Assembly: GCA_001723855.1 (NCBI GenBank)
Contig: MCBC01000131.1
Coordinates: 1 to 23,777 of the forward strand
Direction of reading: 5' to 3'
DNA length: 23,777 nucleotides
Source of the DNA: Candidatus Altarchaeales archaeon WOR_SM1_86-2
GTDB taxonomy: Archaea; Altiarchaeota; Altiarchaeia; IMC4; MCBC01
A program made the position numbers and the translations under genes. Under the pieces are notes generated by a model. It worked only from the letters and a program-made list of their open reading frames with translations. It searched no databases and was not told the origin of the DNA. Below, piece by piece: positions 22,731 through 23,777 of this stretch (positions are counted from its first letter, which is position 1; each line of letters starts with the position of its first letter).

Positions 22731-23777
22731 GGGATACGAGTACTGCATACGGGCTGGGCACAGTGATAAAAGAAGTTGAGAATGCTGTTAAAAAAATCGG
22801 GGCTAAAAGAGTTGTCGTTGACCCGACCTCTACATTACTATTACAATTTGATCTGGCTGTTGCGGTGAGAGGCGGGCTGAATAAGATCTCTAAATCCCTT
22901 GAAGCCCTGGGGTGCACCTCTATACTCACGACCGAAAAACCGGAATCCCTTGGAATGACCACATGGAAGAATGTTGAAGATTTTGTGCTCGACGGCATAA
23001 TAGTGTTATACAGCAGGGCGGAGGATGGTAAAAGGATCAGGGAGGTGGAGGTTGAGAAGATGAGGGGGGAATCTTTCTTAACCGGAAGACACCCGTTTAG
23101 GATAACAAATGAAGGGGTGGGGGTTTTTTCGATGCCGAAGTATGAGCCGTCTGCCGCAAGCGAAGAGAGGGTCAGTATCGGCTCCGAAAGCATTGATAAA
23201 ATGATTGGAGGGGGCGTGTTTAGAGGGGATTGCACACTGGTGGCTGGTCCAACGGGAACCGGAAAAACCCTTTTAGGCGTGCAGTTCATAAAAAACGGTG
23301 TGGAAAATAATGAAAAAGGACTGATTATTTCCTTTGAGGAGTCTCCCGGCGTTTTGATAAGAAACGCCGAAAATATAGGATTTAATTTAGAAAAGGCTGA
23401 AAAGGACGGTTTGGTAAAGATAATTCATCCCTCCACCATCGATTTAATCCCCGAAGAATTTTTGTCGATGGTAAAAGAAGAATTAAATGGCGCAGACAGG
23501 GTGGTTATCGATAGTGCTACATCTTATTCTTCTGCGTTCAAGGACCCTGCATCATACAAAGATAATCTTGTAACCATGCTCCAGTTGTTTAAAAGCAGGG
23601 GTATAACCCCCATCATCACATCAGAGATGCCGGAGTTATTTGGGGCATTTAAGATAACCAACTCCGGAACTTCGTTTATTGTTGATAACATTATAATTTT
23701 GAAGTATGTTGAAGTTGCATCCGAAATACGTAAAGCGATTTCTGTTTTAAAGATGCGGGGCAGCCAGCATGAAAAAG
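22721..23777 (+). CDS. KaiC-like ATPase, rest of domain 1 and most of domain 2 (3' end outside window)
   Basis: Continues the broken first domain: KEVENAVKKIGAKRVVVDPTS is the Walker B strand, then TTEKPES and EVEKMRG. A second KaiC domain begins SIGSESIDKMIGGGVFRG, with Walker A GPTGTGKT, IISFEES (catalytic Glu), RVVIDSAT (Walker B), ITSEMPE and VLKMRGSQHEK at the end of the window. The only starts inside this frame, such as GTG 22763, would leave domain 1 headless, so it is best read as one gene with the piece at 22452. Two-domain archaeal KaiC relatives act as ATP-dependent regulators; a target cannot be assigned here, though pilus genes are near. Confidence 0.78.

Noticed and set aside
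22663..23289. A 208-codon open frame on minus
   Set aside because: Antisense to the KaiC-like gene, whose motifs are clear; low-complexity Ser/Pro/Thr-rich product.
1..23777. tRNA, rRNA, CRISPR arrays and insertion sequences
   Set aside because: I looked for cloverleaf-like segments, regularly spaced repeats and transposase motifs and saw none.

Overview
The window looks archaeal, most likely euryarchaeal. Two proteins carry archaeal class III (Q-x-x-x-E) pilin signal sequences. A tandem KaiC-type ATPase, a Dpm1-type dolichol/polyprenol-phosphate sugar transferase and TATA-like boxes 25-35 nt ahead of start regions point the same way. The species cannot be named from the sequence alone.

Layout. 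1-924 is the 3' part of a multi-membrane LPG-synthase-TM (flippase-like) protein. 992-1129 is the relict tail of a GT-C membrane glycosyltransferase, and 1174-1721 is a damaged ABC-2 polysaccharide export permease (Wzm type). The intact export ATPase with a Wzt-type C-terminal domain (1756-2979), a phosphodiesterase-methyltransferase fusion (to 5564) and a family 2 glycosyltransferase (5561-6853) overlap end to end as one operon. A second unit holds two radical SAM enzymes (6957-9585). On the minus strand come a GT2, RfbA and RfbD (9733-12757). Diverging from them on plus are RfbC and RfbB (12793-15405), and RfbB carries a 365-residue intein. Two minus-strand GT2 genes follow (15421-17536), the first resembling rhamnosyltransferases. 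Then come an unknown membrane protein with a probable frameshift (17634-18271), an intact GT-C membrane glycosyltransferase (18288-19937) and a Dpm1-like synthase (minus, 19929-20657). Last are two tandemly duplicated class III pilin-like genes, a double-ACT regulator (minus) and a frameshifted two-domain KaiC protein that runs off the end.

How it fits together. The four Rfb enzymes make dTDP-L-rhamnose from glucose-1-phosphate. The GT2 enzymes would assemble a rhamnose-containing glycan on a polyprenyl lipid, the ABC system would export it, and the phosphodiesterase/methyltransferase and radical SAM enzymes would modify it. The Dpm1-like, flippase-like and GT-C proteins form a second route that uses polyprenyl-phosphate sugars on the outer face of the membrane.

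Main surprises. (1) The RfbB intein sits exactly before the catalytic Thr of the Thr-Asp-Glu motif, so the enzyme should be inactive until splicing. (2) The AT-rich glycan region is bounded by direct repeats of the 3' end of the GT-C gene (1071-1105 and 19858-19892), which suggests how the island was inserted or duplicated. (3) The export permease is broken while its ATPase is intact. (4) Two further genes are interrupted by apparent one-base losses at homopolymers, which may be real decay or sequence error.
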